Positions 1 to 7,209 of a stretch of 64,000 nt of DNA are shown here, piece after piece (position 1 is the stretch's first letter; each line of letters opens with the position of its first letter). The stretch comes from Chryseobacterium jejuense (GTDB lineage: Bacteria > Bacteroidota > Bacteroidia > Flavobacteriales > Weeksellaceae). The stretch spans positions 62,001 through 126,000 of the forward strand of contig NZ_FNEG01000008.1 in the NCBI RefSeq assembly GCF_900100075.1, given 5' to 3'. The notes beneath the pieces were generated by a model that saw only the letters and a program-made list of their open reading frames with translations, ran no database searches and had not been told where the DNA came from. The translations under genes were made by a program, and so were the position numbers.

Positions 1-668
1 TACCAAAAGGAAAATACCTTGGTATTCTTTCACACAGTGGCTCAAGAGGATTGGGAGCTGAAATTGCCCAGTACTATTCAAGAGTAGCGGTAGAACAATG
101 TCCACTGCCTAAAGAGGCGCAACAGTTTGCCTGGCTAGACTTAAGTACTCACCTTGGATTGGAATACTGGACAGCTATGAACCTTGCAGGAGATTATGCT
201 TCAGCCTGTCACGATGATATTCACAGAAGATTGGTAAAAGCAGTAGGCGGAAGAGTAAAAGCTCGAATCGAAAACCATCACAACTTCGCATGGAAGGAAA
301 TCCATAACGGAAAAGAAGTGATCGTTCACAGAAAAGGAGCTACACCAGCCAATGAAAATGAATTGGGTATGATTCCCGGATCTATGACTGCCAAAGGATT
401 TATCGTCCGTGGAAAAGGAAATCCGGATTCACTGAATTCAGCTTCGCACGGAGCTGGCAGAGCACACTCAAGAGGAGAATGCAGAAGTCTTTTCACTCAG
501 AATGACATCAAAAAAGAGTTAAAGCTTAAAGATGTTACGCTAATGGGCGGAAATACAGAAGAAGCACCAATGGCTTATAAAGATATTCATGAAGTCATGA
601 ATGCACAAAGTGAATTGGTAGATATTCTGGGAACATTCCAGCCAAGAATTGTGAGAATGGACAGATAG
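1..668 (+). CDS. rtcB: RtcB-family RNA-splicing ligase (3' part; gene starts before the window)
   Basis: RtcB joins RNA 2',3'-cyclic phosphate or 3'-phosphate ends to 5'-OH ends, using GTP and Mn2+. The frame is open at the left edge and about 221 C-terminal residues are visible. Motifs seen: HSGSRG at 33-50, NHHNFAW near 273, the GSMTAKGF loop, and SASHGAGRAHSR with the family's guanylated histidine encoded at 447-449. The metal-binding and nucleotidyl-transfer parts present here look intact. It is followed on the same strand by a nucleotidyltransferase-like gene, prfH and a TPR gene. That fits the RtcB2-PrfH type of RNA repair pair more than a stand-alone tRNA-splicing ligase. The subtype is inferred from context, because the N-terminal half is not in view. 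Confidence 0.95.
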   Translation, partial: PKGKYLGILSHSGSRGLGAEIAQYYSRVAVEQCPLPKEAQQFAWLDLSTHLGLEYWTAMNLAGDYASACHDDIHRRLVKAVGGRVKARIENHHNFAWKEIHNGKEVIVHRKGATPANENELGMIPGSMTAKGFIVRGKGNPDSLNSASHGAGRAHSRGECRSLFTQNDIKKELKLKDVTLMGGNTEEAPMAYKDIHEVMNAQSELVDILGTFQPRIVRMDR

Positions 669-678
669 CCAGTTAAAT

Positions 679-771
679 ATTAGGAGCTTAATCCCGCTTT
701 CCGCACTCGCTATTTTTCTTTTACAAAAAGAAAAATGAGCTCAGACAATTGCTGCAATCGGGGCTAGGCAT
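679..771. repeat. Intergenic hairpin repeat between rtcB and the nucleotidyltransferase gene
   Basis: A structured non-coding block. Its core is a perfect 11-bp inverted repeat, ATTTTTCTTTT (712-722) and AAAAGAAAAAT (726-736), with loop ACA. GC-richer flanks (CCCGCTTTCCGCA on the left, CAATCGGGGCTAGG on the right) could extend the pairing. From memory the flank wording resembles an intergenic repeat common in Chryseobacterium genomes; this was not searched. It may also act as a terminator or mRNA-processing site after rtcB. Confidence 0.55.
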
Positions 772-780
772 AAATTCAGT

Positions 781-880
781 CATTCTGAATTCAGTTTCAA
801 AACGAAGCGAAGAATCCTGCTGTATAAAAAGAGATTCTTCCTTCGTCAGAAATTGCAGATTCAGCGTAGTAATGACAAAT
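781..880. repeat. Second imperfect inverted repeat
   Basis: CATTCTGAATTCAG begins the block. CGAAGCGAAGAATC (803-816) pairs imperfectly with GATTCTTCCTTCG (833-845), and the block ends near AATGACAAA. This architecture resembles a widespread non-coding repeat in Bacteroidota. The ATG at 872 lies in its right end, which argues against that codon as the start of the next gene. Confidence 0.5.
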
Positions 881-901
881 AAAAACCACACAAAACAAAA
901 A

Positions 902-1447
902 ATGGGAGCACCTCATAATATAAAAAGATATGGAGAGCTCTGGCCGGAATTCAGAATCCGGTTAGGACTCGAAATAGTAGAAAAACTAAAAGATAGAATC
1001 ATTATATCCGGTGGATGGGCATGGCATTTTATGTCTGAAACAGGGCATACAGAATACAAGCATGCTCATGACCATAAGGATATTGACGTCTTTGTAAAGA
1101 AAGAAAACGTAGCTGAAGTGGTCATTATTCTTCAACAGGAAGGGTTTCAGAAAGTTTGGACCCGTTACGACCATCTTCCAAGCGAAGAAAACTTTAGACG
1201 CTATGAAAAAACGGTAGAATTAGAAAATGGAAAATATCACAGAATTACCATCGATTTTTTTGAAAGAAACGACCTTGAGACAATCGAAGTCAATGGGTTT
1301 ACGGTGGTAAAACCTGATCTTTTACTTTCATTCTACAGAAATATTCACTCCAGCGATAAATGCTGGGCAGTAATGGCTGCAAAAGAATTATTACAAAAGG
1401 GAATAGATCCTGTTGGAAATCCCTTATTAAGCAAAATGCCAAAATAA
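902..1447 (+). CDS. Nucleotidyltransferase-like protein of the rtcB-prfH cluster
   Basis: A 181-residue soluble protein. It has the outline of a minimal polymerase-beta-type nucleotidyltransferase: GG at 37-38 (in SGGWAW), a D-I-D pair at 60-62 (in HKDIDVFV) and a possible third carboxylate at D118 (in RITIDFF). The target is unknown. Nucleotide addition to an RNA end, a protein or a small molecule are all possible. It starts 234 bp after rtcB and ends 2 bp before prfH, so co-transcription with prfH is very likely. In-frame ATGs at 749 and 872 lie in the repeat block, so the ATG at 902 was chosen. The fold assignment is inference; that it belongs to the cluster is seen directly. Confidence 0.7.
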   Translation: MGAPHNIKRYGELWPEFRIRLGLEIVEKLKDRIIISGGWAWHFMSETGHTEYKHAHDHKDIDVFVKKENVAEVVIILQQEGFQKVWTRYDHLPSEENFRRYEKTVELENGKYHRITIDFFERNDLETIEVNGFTVVKPDLLLSFYRNIHSSDKCWAVMAAKELLQKGIDPVGNPLLSKMPK

Positions 1448-1449
1448 CA

Positions 1450-2148
1450 ATGGAAAAATTAATACAGATCACTTCCGGAAGAGGACCTTTAGAATGCCAA
1501 TGGGTAGTATCCAAGGTATTAAAAACCTTCCTGGAAGAACTAAAAGATAATACTATAGATTACGAGATTATTCATCGTGAAAACGGAGATGTAAATATGA
1601 CGATAAAGTCCGTAACCGTGCTTTTAAAAGGAAAGAACATCAAAGAATTTTTAGAAACCTGGCTGGGAAGCATCTGTTGGGAAGGAAAAAGTACATTCAG
1701 AAAACTGCATAAAAGAAGCAAATGGTTCATCGGTATTTTTGAATTGGAAAACCTGGAAACTGCTAATTTCAATGAAAAAGATATTAGATTTCAGACCGCC
1801 AGAAGTCAGGGAAGTGGTGGGCAGAATGTCAATAAAGTGAATACGGCTGTCCGTGCTACCTATATTCCTACCAATGAATCCGTATTTGTACAGGATACAC
1901 GATCTCAATTGAATAATAAAAAGCTATCCATTACCAGATTAAAAGAAAAAGTAATGGGAACCTATATTCAACAATTGGAAGATAGAATGAAAGAAACCTG
2001 GAACCATCATCTTCAGGTAGAACGTGGAAACCCGGTCCGTACATTCTCCGGAACAGATTTTAAAAGCAACTATCAGGATAAATCCTTTAAAAAACAAAGG
2101 AATATCCTTAAACAAAAATTTAAAAATTATAGCAATGACCTTAACTAA
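1450..2148 (+). CDS. prfH: Peptide chain release factor homolog PrfH
   Basis: A 232-residue class I release-factor homolog. The N-terminal ITSGRGPLEC (7-16) is characteristic of PrfH. The catalytic GGQ loop is at 123-125, within SQGSGGQNVNKVNTAVR, and is followed by a basic C-terminal tail. It lacks the long N-terminal domain of RF1/RF2, as expected for PrfH. Work on the Escherichia coli RtcB2-PrfH pair showed PrfH releasing peptide from ribosomes cleaved in the decoding centre so that RtcB2 can reseal the 16S rRNA. The adjacent rtcB supports the same role here. The start at ATG 1450, two bases after the preceding stop, gives the expected N-terminus; a longer in-frame reading lies inside the upstream gene. 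Confidence 0.92.
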   Translation: MEKLIQITSGRGPLECQWVVSKVLKTFLEELKDNTIDYEIIHRENGDVNMTIKSVTVLLKGKNIKEFLETWLGSICWEGKSTFRKLHKRSKWFIGIFELENLETANFNEKDIRFQTARSQGSGGQNVNKVNTAVRATYIPTNESVFVQDTRSQLNNKKLSITRLKEKVMGTYIQQLEDRMKETWNHHLQVERGNPVRTFSGTDFKSNYQDKSFKKQRNILKQKFKNYSNDLN

Positions 2149-2641
2149 AAATAAATACTATTTTGAAGCCTTGGACTACTTCCCTTACAATATGTCTGAG
2201 TGTCTGGACGCCCTGAACTATGCTCTTTCCTATGAACCAGAAGATGCAGACAGTCTTTGTCTGATGGGAAGAGTCTATTCAGAGGTTCTGAGAGATTATG
2301 AAACCGGGAAAAAATATTTTGAAGAAGCGATGCAGTCCAATATTGGAAATGTAAACACTCCTAAATATTATATAGAATGCCTTCTGAGCAATGAAGATTA
2401 TGAAGAAGCAGAAAAACTCATTGAATATGCTCTAAAAATGAAAGGGATAGATAAAGCAGAAATTCTGAATAGCAAATCTCTTTTACTGGAAAGAAAAGGA
2501 GAATATAAACAGGCTTTGGAACAGCTTAAAGAGGCAAGAAAGTTTAGTTTTTGTAGAAGTTCACTTGACCTTTTGGAAGATAGAGAGAAACTTCTTCAAA
2601 ACAAAATGCCTAAAACAAGGACAAGGAAAAAAGTGGAATAA
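2135..2641 (+). CDS. TPR-like protein of the rtcB-prfH cluster
   Basis: A 168-residue soluble helical protein with about three tetratricopeptide-like repeats, roughly residues 10-140 (for example around SYEPEDADSLCLMGRVYSEV and the later AEKLIEYALKM and KQALEQLKEA helices). The C-terminus is very basic (KTRTRKKVE). No catalytic motif is seen. Its ATG at 2135 overlaps the end of prfH by 14 bp, which suggests translational coupling. A scaffold for ribosome or RNA binding is plausible but inferred. The longer in-frame start at 2024 would lie deep inside prfH and was rejected. Confidence 0.75.
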   Translation: MTLTKNKYYFEALDYFPYNMSECLDALNYALSYEPEDADSLCLMGRVYSEVLRDYETGKKYFEEAMQSNIGNVNTPKYYIECLLSNEDYEEAEKLIEYALKMKGIDKAEILNSKSLLLERKGEYKQALEQLKEARKFSFCRSSLDLLEDREKLLQNKMPKTRTRKKVE

Positions 2642-2762
2642 CCACGTTGAATATCATGAATATATCTGGCAAGATCTATGGTCCATATCCAGCAGGGAGA
2701 TAAAACCCAGACTGAAAAACTTATTGTAAGATAATGTTCTTTCTTCCATAATAATCAAAAAA

Positions 2763-2791
2763 ATAAGCTTTCAAATGAAAGCTTATTTTTT
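2763..2791. terminator. Bidirectional terminator
   Basis: ATAAGCTTTC (2763-2772) pairs perfectly with GAAAGCTTAT (2777-2786) across a 4-base loop, with an A-run on the left and a T-run on the right. It separates the convergent TPR gene and cytochrome gene. The cytochrome's stop codon lies inside the stem. Confidence 0.85.
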
Positions 2792-3070
2792 ATTTGCAGA
2801 GATCAGATAGTCATAAACCATTTGATGTTGGTCATCACTAAGCTTGGCTTTAGGAGCCATTCTGCTTAAAGTGTTGATCCAGCCCTGATTGTCATGCTTG
2901 GTAGGTTCTGGCAGTTTATGGCATTTTGCACAGGAATTTTCAAAAATGGTTTTTCCTTGCGCCAATTGCTCAGATGAGGTATACTTAGGGCCTGTTACAG
3001 CCGTACTTTTAGGTCCGCAGGATACCAGAAATGCTGATGCTGCAATACCGCTTAAGATTAACTTTTTCAT
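2783..3070 (-). CDS. Small c-type cytochrome lipoprotein
   Basis: A 95-residue exported protein. The lipoprotein signal ends at C18 (FLVSC). A single heme c site CAKCH sits at 47-51, and M71 in SRMAPKA is a candidate axial ligand. It is predicted to be membrane-anchored on the periplasmic side and to carry one electron; the redox partner is unknown. It lies 24 bp downstream of a close paralog on the same strand, so the two look like a tandem duplication in one transcript. Confidence 0.87.
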   Translation of the reverse strand: MKKLILSGIAASAFLVSCGPKSTAVTGPKYTSSEQLAQGKTIFENSCAKCHKLPEPTKHDNQGWINTLSRMAPKAKLSDDQHQMVYDYLISANKK

Positions 3071-3094
3071 ACCTTTATTATTTTATTGGGTGAA

Positions 3095-3388
3095 TTACTT
3101 TTTCACAGAAACAATATAATCATAAACCCATTTGTGCTGCTCGTCTGTTAGTTTAGCCTTTGGAGCCATTGCATTCATAATCCCTACCCATTGTACAGAA
3201 TTATGAGATGTAGGATCAGGCAGTTTATGGCATTTTCCACAAGAGTTTTCAAAAATAGTTTTTCCCTGGGCAATCTCTTCAGCGGTAGAAGTTGAAGTTC
3301 CTGCGGTAGCCGCAGAAGTTGAAGCTTTAGGAGTACAGGAAACTAATAGAATCGCAGTGAATGATGCCGCAGCAATGAGTTTTTTCAT
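3095..3388 (-). CDS. Small c-type cytochrome lipoprotein, paralog
   Basis: A 97-residue protein with a lipobox cysteine at C18 (LLVSC), a Ser/Thr/Ala-rich linker at about 20-37 and one CGKCH heme motif at 50-54. The C-terminal half is nearly the same as in the next gene (QGKTIFENSC, CHKLP, MAPKAKL, QH and YDY are shared). The likely role is periplasmic electron transfer by a monoheme cytochrome. An ATG at 3412 would add eight residues before the MKKL signal peptide and sits inside the presumed -7 promoter element at 3410-3417, so 3388 was chosen. Confidence 0.87.
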   Translation of the reverse strand: MKKLIAAASFTAILLVSCTPKASTSAATAGTSTSTAEEIAQGKTIFENSCGKCHKLPDPTSHNSVQWVGIMNAMAPKAKLTDEQHKWVYDYIVSVKK

Positions 3389-3409
3389 GTTTCTTATTTT
3401 GATAGATAA

Positions 3410-3417
3410 CAAATGTA
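3410..3417 (-). promoter_or_regulatory. -7 promoter element of the cytochrome pair
   Basis: On the minus strand it reads TACATTTG, an exact match to the Bacteroidota TAnnTTTG element, 21 bp before the start at 3388. No clear -33 TTG was found at the usual spacing. Confidence 0.5.
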
Positions 3418-3585
3418 ATCAATTCCGAAACCCGTTGATACTGTGTGTTGTAGTTTTAATTTAGAAGAAATAAAAATTGAAATGGTGCGAATAATGAAAT
3501 ACATAATTTTCTGTTATCATCCTTTTATGAGGTCATTAACTATGAACTATTGACCATTCGCTTTTTAATTATTAATTTTGAATCA

Positions 3586-4578
3586 ATGAAATTTTCTACA
3601 GAAGAACTTATTGAAGGAATACAGTCAGGTAATAAACGTCTGATTGCAAAGGCCATTACTTTAGTTGAAAGTAAAAAAGCTGAGCATAGAGTACAGGCGG
3701 AAGACCTTCTGAAAAGAATTATGCCATTCTCGGGGAACTCCATAAGAGTAGGAGTAACTGGAGTACCCGGTGCGGGGAAATCTACTTTTATTGAAAGTTT
3801 CGGTAGATTGGCTATTGCTCAGGGGAAAAAGGTGGCTGTTCTTGCCATTGATCCCAGTTCTTCAATCAATAAAGGAAGTATTCTGGGAGATAAAACCCGT
3901 ATGGAAGAGCTTGCAAAAGAAGAGAATGCGTTTATTCGACCTTCCCCAAGTTCAGGGTTTTTAGGTGGAGTAGCCAATACAACCTTTGAAACCATGATGA
4001 TCTGTGAAGCTGCCGGTTATGATTATATTTTAATTGAAACCGTTGGAGTAGGGCAATCTGAGGTTTTGGTAGCAGATATTACTGACGTTTTTCTATTCCT
4101 TAAAATCATTGGTGGTGGTGATGAACTACAGGGAATAAAACGTGGAATTATGGAAATGGTAGACGTTGTTTTCATTAATAAAGTAGATCAGGATAATTTT
4201 CAAAAGGCAAAAAATACAAGACTAGAATTAAAAAGAGCGTTAGATTTTATTCCGCCAAAAGAAAAAGGATGGAAAATCCCGGTGTTATTAGGTTCTGCAT
4301 TACACAATGAAGGGCTTCAGGAGATCTATGATAAAATCTCTGAATTTATTGATTTGAAAAAGAAAGCTGGGCGGTTTGACGAAATCCGTACCCAACAGGC
4401 AGAAAAACGCTTTGAATATTGGGTTCAGGAATATATTTTATCCTTGATGAAAAAAAGTAATGCTGTAGAAGAAGCTTATCAATGGCACAAAAAAAATGCT
4501 TCAGAGATGATTTCTAATCCAAGTACTGAAGCAAAATTATTTGTTGAAAAATTTTTATCCGGTGAAAACAGAAATTAA
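3586..4578 (+). CDS. meaB: Methylmalonyl-CoA mutase-associated GTPase MeaB
   Basis: A 330-residue G3E-family P-loop GTPase, a chaperone that loads and protects adenosylcobalamin in methylmalonyl-CoA mutase. Walker A GVPGAGKST is at 59-67. AIDPSSS, the ETVGVGQSE switch region and the NKVD guanine-specificity motif (near 205) are all visible, and the C-terminal dimerisation helices are present. The mutase genes are not in this window. The ATG at 3586 gives the usual N-terminus; a TTG at 3550 would add 12 residues without support. It converges on the DUF4251 gene with a 4-bp overlap. Confidence 0.93.
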   Translation: MKFSTEELIEGIQSGNKRLIAKAITLVESKKAEHRVQAEDLLKRIMPFSGNSIRVGVTGVPGAGKSTFIESFGRLAIAQGKKVAVLAIDPSSSINKGSILGDKTRMEELAKEENAFIRPSPSSGFLGGVANTTFETMMICEAAGYDYILIETVGVGQSEVLVADITDVFLFLKIIGGGDELQGIKRGIMEMVDVVFINKVDQDNFQKAKNTRLELKRALDFIPPKEKGWKIPVLLGSALHNEGLQEIYDKISEFIDLKKKAGRFDEIRTQQAEKRFEYWVQEYILSLMKKSNAVEEAYQWHKKNASEMISNPSTEAKLFVEKFLSGENRN

Positions 4579-5126
4579 AGTTTTTCCTTTTCCTGTTTCA
4601 CTTCACTTTTAGAAACATATCCATCATAAGTGATTGGTTGCCTGTCATTGCTTTTCATAGAAACGAATGCCTTACCATTTTTAAAGATCTCAATATTGAT
4701 CTCTTCTACAGTACTCACATCCTTAGGCTGGATTTTTACAGTCCAGGTTCCTTTTTTGTTCTGAGATTTATTAATGACAAAATCCTTTGAGGTAAATCTG
4801 TACCCATTTTTATCGGTATTTCCAAAAGATGGGGTAAATAATCTTCCGAAATATGGAAGCACAACATCTACAGTGTTCTTATTGACTTCAATAGTATAAT
4901 CTCCAGTGTTCAGATTCAACATTCTGGTGGAAGTAGAATTAGGCATGGAGTTCATCACATTGATAACATCATAATTTGTTGGATTAGCCTTTTGTGCATA
5001 GAAAGTAAATTCCTGGGAATCCACTAATGCATTTACTATTGTTGGATCCGATGAACCTTGTGATGCACAACTCTGAAAGCTGAACAGAAGCCCAAATATC
5101 ATCAGAATAGAAATATACTTTTTCAT
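4575..5126 (-). CDS. DUF4251 family lipoprotein
   Basis: A 183-residue predicted lipoprotein (signal with cysteine at C20, SFQSC). The mature part is beta-rich and matches what is known of the Bacteroidota DUF4251 family: an F/Y-rich start (SQEFTFYAQKANP), a central PYFGRLFTPSFG segment and a C-terminal DRQPITYDGYV. Function is unknown. The ATG at 5126 precedes a normal lipoprotein signal; the ATG at 5177 would place 17 extra residues before it. It appears to be a single gene. Confidence 0.85.
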   Translation of the reverse strand: MKKYISILMIFGLLFSFQSCASQGSSDPTIVNALVDSQEFTFYAQKANPTNYDVINVMNSMPNSTSTRMLNLNTGDYTIEVNKNTVDVVLPYFGRLFTPSFGNTDKNGYRFTSKDFVINKSQNKKGTWTVKIQPKDVSTVEEINIEIFKNGKAFVSMKSNDRQPITYDGYVSKSEVKQEKEKL

Positions 5127-5232
5127 AATACAGATAATTATTAAATTTAAACAGCAAAATGTATGCAAAAATTTCATATCAAAAATATTTTGGAATAAAA
5201 ATTGTTAAGGTTGAATTATTAACACTCAAACT

Positions 5233-6039
5233 ATGAAAGTTACACATCTATTAGGAATGGGAGCATTTGCTCTATTGGTTGCTGCCTGTACTACAAATCC
5301 AATTACAGGAAGGTCGTCTTTACAGCTGGCCAATAATTCAGAAATTTTAACAATGTCTGCACAAGAATACAAAACGACATTGTCTAAAGGTAAGCTTATT
5401 ACCGGAACAGCAGATGCAAAGAGAGTGGTAAATGTAGGAAACAGAATTAAAAACGCAGCAGAGAGATATTATCAGAGTATAGGAAGATCAGCAGATCTTG
5501 CCAATTATAGCTGGGAGTTTGCTCTACTGCAAAGCAATGAATTGAATGCATGGTGTATGCCGGGAGGTAAAGTAGCTGTTTATACAGGGATTTTACCGGT
5601 TACCAAGGATGATAACGGACTTGCTGTAGTAATGGGACATGAAGTTTCTCACGCATTGGCAGGTCATGGAAATGAAAGAATTTCTCAGGCTATGATGGCT
5701 CAGTATGGAGGAGCTATTCTTGGCGGAGCTATTTCAAATGCACAATGGGCAAGTGTTTTCCAGAAAGTATACCCTATCGGATCACAGGTTGCATTGCTAA
5801 AGTATGGCAGAGGCCAGGAATCTGAAGCTGACGAAATGGGATTATATTTAATGTCTATGGCAGGTTACGACCCAAGAGCAGCTATTCCTTTTTGGAACAG
5901 AATGGAAGCCGCTTCTTCAGGAGCAAGACAACCGGAATTCTTATCTACTCACCCGAGCCCGGATACAAGAATTTCAGATATTAATAAAGACTTACCGAAA
6001 GCTTTAGAGTATTACAAGGCTGCGGGAGGAAAAATGTAA
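5233..6039 (+). CDS. M48-family zinc metallopeptidase lipoprotein
   Basis: A 268-residue protein with a lipoprotein signal (C19 in LLVAAC). The protease core carries HEVSH at 136-140, giving two zinc ligands and the catalytic Glu, and E196 in GQESEADEMG as the third ligand. It resembles the LoiP/BepA type of periplasmic proteases that degrade misfolded outer-membrane proteins. There is no TPR domain, so it is closer to LoiP than to BepA. It is flanked downstream by a clear terminator and appears monocistronic. Confidence 0.9.
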   Translation: MKVTHLLGMGAFALLVAACTTNPITGRSSLQLANNSEILTMSAQEYKTTLSKGKLITGTADAKRVVNVGNRIKNAAERYYQSIGRSADLANYSWEFALLQSNELNAWCMPGGKVAVYTGILPVTKDDNGLAVVMGHEVSHALAGHGNERISQAMMAQYGGAILGGAISNAQWASVFQKVYPIGSQVALLKYGRGQESEADEMGLYLMSMAGYDPRAAIPFWNRMEAASSGARQPEFLSTHPSPDTRISDINKDLPKALEYYKAAGGKM

Positions 6040-6055
6040 TCTATTAATTTATTAT

Positions 6056-6092
6056 AAAAAACGGACTTATTTCTAAAATGAGTCCGTTTTTT
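6056..6092 (+). terminator. Terminator after the M48 protease gene
   Basis: AAAAAACGGACT (6056-6067) and AGTCCGTTTTTT (6081-6092) form a perfect 12-bp stem ending in a T-run. Confidence 0.85.
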
Positions 6093-6202
6093 GTTTGATA
6101 ATACTTTTTCTTTTCACAGAATTTGGAATAATTATGGCATATTGATTATTGGAAATACCAATTAAAGTGCTTATTCAGTATAAAGGCTTATTAATTTTTT
6201 AG

Positions 6203-6210
6203 TAAATTTG
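6203..6210 (+). promoter_or_regulatory. -7 promoter element of the small membrane protein gene
   Basis: TAAATTTG, an exact TAnnTTTG match, 38 bp before the ATG at 6249. Confidence 0.5.
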
Positions 6211-6248
6211 GTATAGCTTTTATAACATAATCAATTAAACACAATATT

Positions 6249-6560
6249 ATGAAGAGTTTATCAATTACCGGACTTATCCTCTTAGCAGTTTCGGCTTTAC
6301 TATTTTATCTTACCACTGATTTTGCCGTAGAGCAGATTAAAATTTCTCACATCATGGGTATCATGGCTGGAGTAGGAATTGGTCTTATTATTGGCGGAAT
6401 GGTTGGATATCTCAGTAAAGGAAGCGCTATAAAGGCTGAACAGAAGAAAAAAGAATTCAAGCAGCTTCAGAAAGAAAAAGAAGACTTAGAAAAGCAGGCC
6501 GCAGAAATTGCAAAGCGTCAGGCTGAGCTTGAAAATCAAAATAAAAATCCTCAAATTTAA
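6249..6560 (+). CDS. Small membrane protein with C-terminal coiled coil
   Basis: A 103-residue protein. It has two membrane helices at about 5-24 and 34-56 (the second glycine-rich, GIMAGVGIGLIIGGMVG). A charged helix with strong coiled-coil character runs from about 62 to 98 and is rich in Lys, Glu and Gln. No family was recognised. Its layout (two helices, cytoplasmic coiled coil) suggests a membrane-anchored oligomerising protein, but no function can be assigned. Confidence 0.75.
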   Translation: MKSLSITGLILLAVSALLFYLTTDFAVEQIKISHIMGIMAGVGIGLIIGGMVGYLSKGSAIKAEQKKKEFKQLQKEKEDLEKQAAEIAKRQAELENQNKNPQI

Positions 6561-6573
6561 AATTTGAGGATTT
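6545..6573. terminator. Terminator overlapping the stop of the small membrane protein gene
   Basis: AAATCCTCAAATTT (6545-6558) is the reverse complement of AAATTTGAGGATTT (6560-6573), and the TAA stop lies at the centre. It also lies downstream of the convergent barrel gene. Confidence 0.65.
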
Positions 6574-6597
6574 AAAGTTGTTATTTTCGATTGTTGA

Positions 6598-7209
6598 TTA
6601 AAATTTATATCCTAAACCAACCATAAATAAGTTAGGTCTGTTATCATATCTGATCTCCGAACCGGAAACTTTGTTGATGAAGTTTCTTTCGTCTTTACTG
6701 AAAGCCCCTTCGTATTTTGCATTTACAATAAGCTTTTTAATTTCAAGCTGTGCACCGAATTGGTAGCCTACCGTAAAGTTATTTTTTGCATTTTCTTTAA
6801 AATCGTTGTAAGTATTGTCTTTGCTTAGGTTAAAGCTTCCTACCGGACCTACAAAAACACCAAGCATATTACCTAAAACGTTATATCCTAAAAGAACCGG
6901 AACATCAATACGGTTGCTCTTTACATCAAAAGTAGTATTCTCTGTTGTGAATTCATTCTTAAAGTGAGTATAATATACCTCTGGCATTAAGAAAAGTGAA
7001 GTAGGTAATGCTACCTTTAATGAAAGTCCAACATTGAACCCTACATTGTTTTTTCCTGTTCCTTCAATAGCATCATTCACAGTTCCTTTAATGTTGGACC
7101 ATGATGGTGAACCTGTAGGAAATATTATGTTGGCCTTACCTGCCAGTGAGATCTGTGCAGAAGCCCACATTGAAAACCCTATTAACGCTACACTAAGTAC
7201 CTTTTTCAT
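6598..7209 (-). CDS. Outer-membrane beta-barrel protein
   Basis: A 203-residue protein with a cleavable signal peptide (to about residue 18, WASAQ) and then alternating beta-strands with a C-terminal aromatic residue (MVGLGYKF), the usual signal for BAM-mediated insertion. It resembles the Bacteroidota PorT-like outer-membrane beta-barrel domain. It overlaps the upstream MlaF-type ATPase gene by 17 bp, so it is co-transcribed with a lipid-transport ABC system and may be linked to envelope lipid traffic; that link is inference. Confidence 0.82.
   Translation of the reverse strand: MKKVLSVALIGFSMWASAQISLAGKANIIFPTGSPSWSNIKGTVNDAIEGTGKNNVGFNVGLSLKVALPTSLFLMPEVYYTHFKNEFTTENTTFDVKSNRIDVPVLLGYNVLGNMLGVFVGPVGSFNLSKDNTYNDFKENAKNNFTVGYQFGAQLEIKKLIVNAKYEGAFSKDERNFINKVSGSEIRYDNRPNLFMVGLGYKF

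Noticed and set aside
749..901. A longer reading of the nucleotidyltransferase gene
   Set aside because: The extra N-terminus is translated from the repeat block and reads as non-protein-like sequence; ATG 902 gives a clean start.
1651..1908. Antisense open frame over prfH
   Set aside because: No protein features; a shadow of the real gene.
3389..3440. FNR-like site before the cytochrome pair
   Set aside because: The TTGAT and ATCAA-like words are 14 bases apart, not 4, so they do not form a CRP/FNR site.
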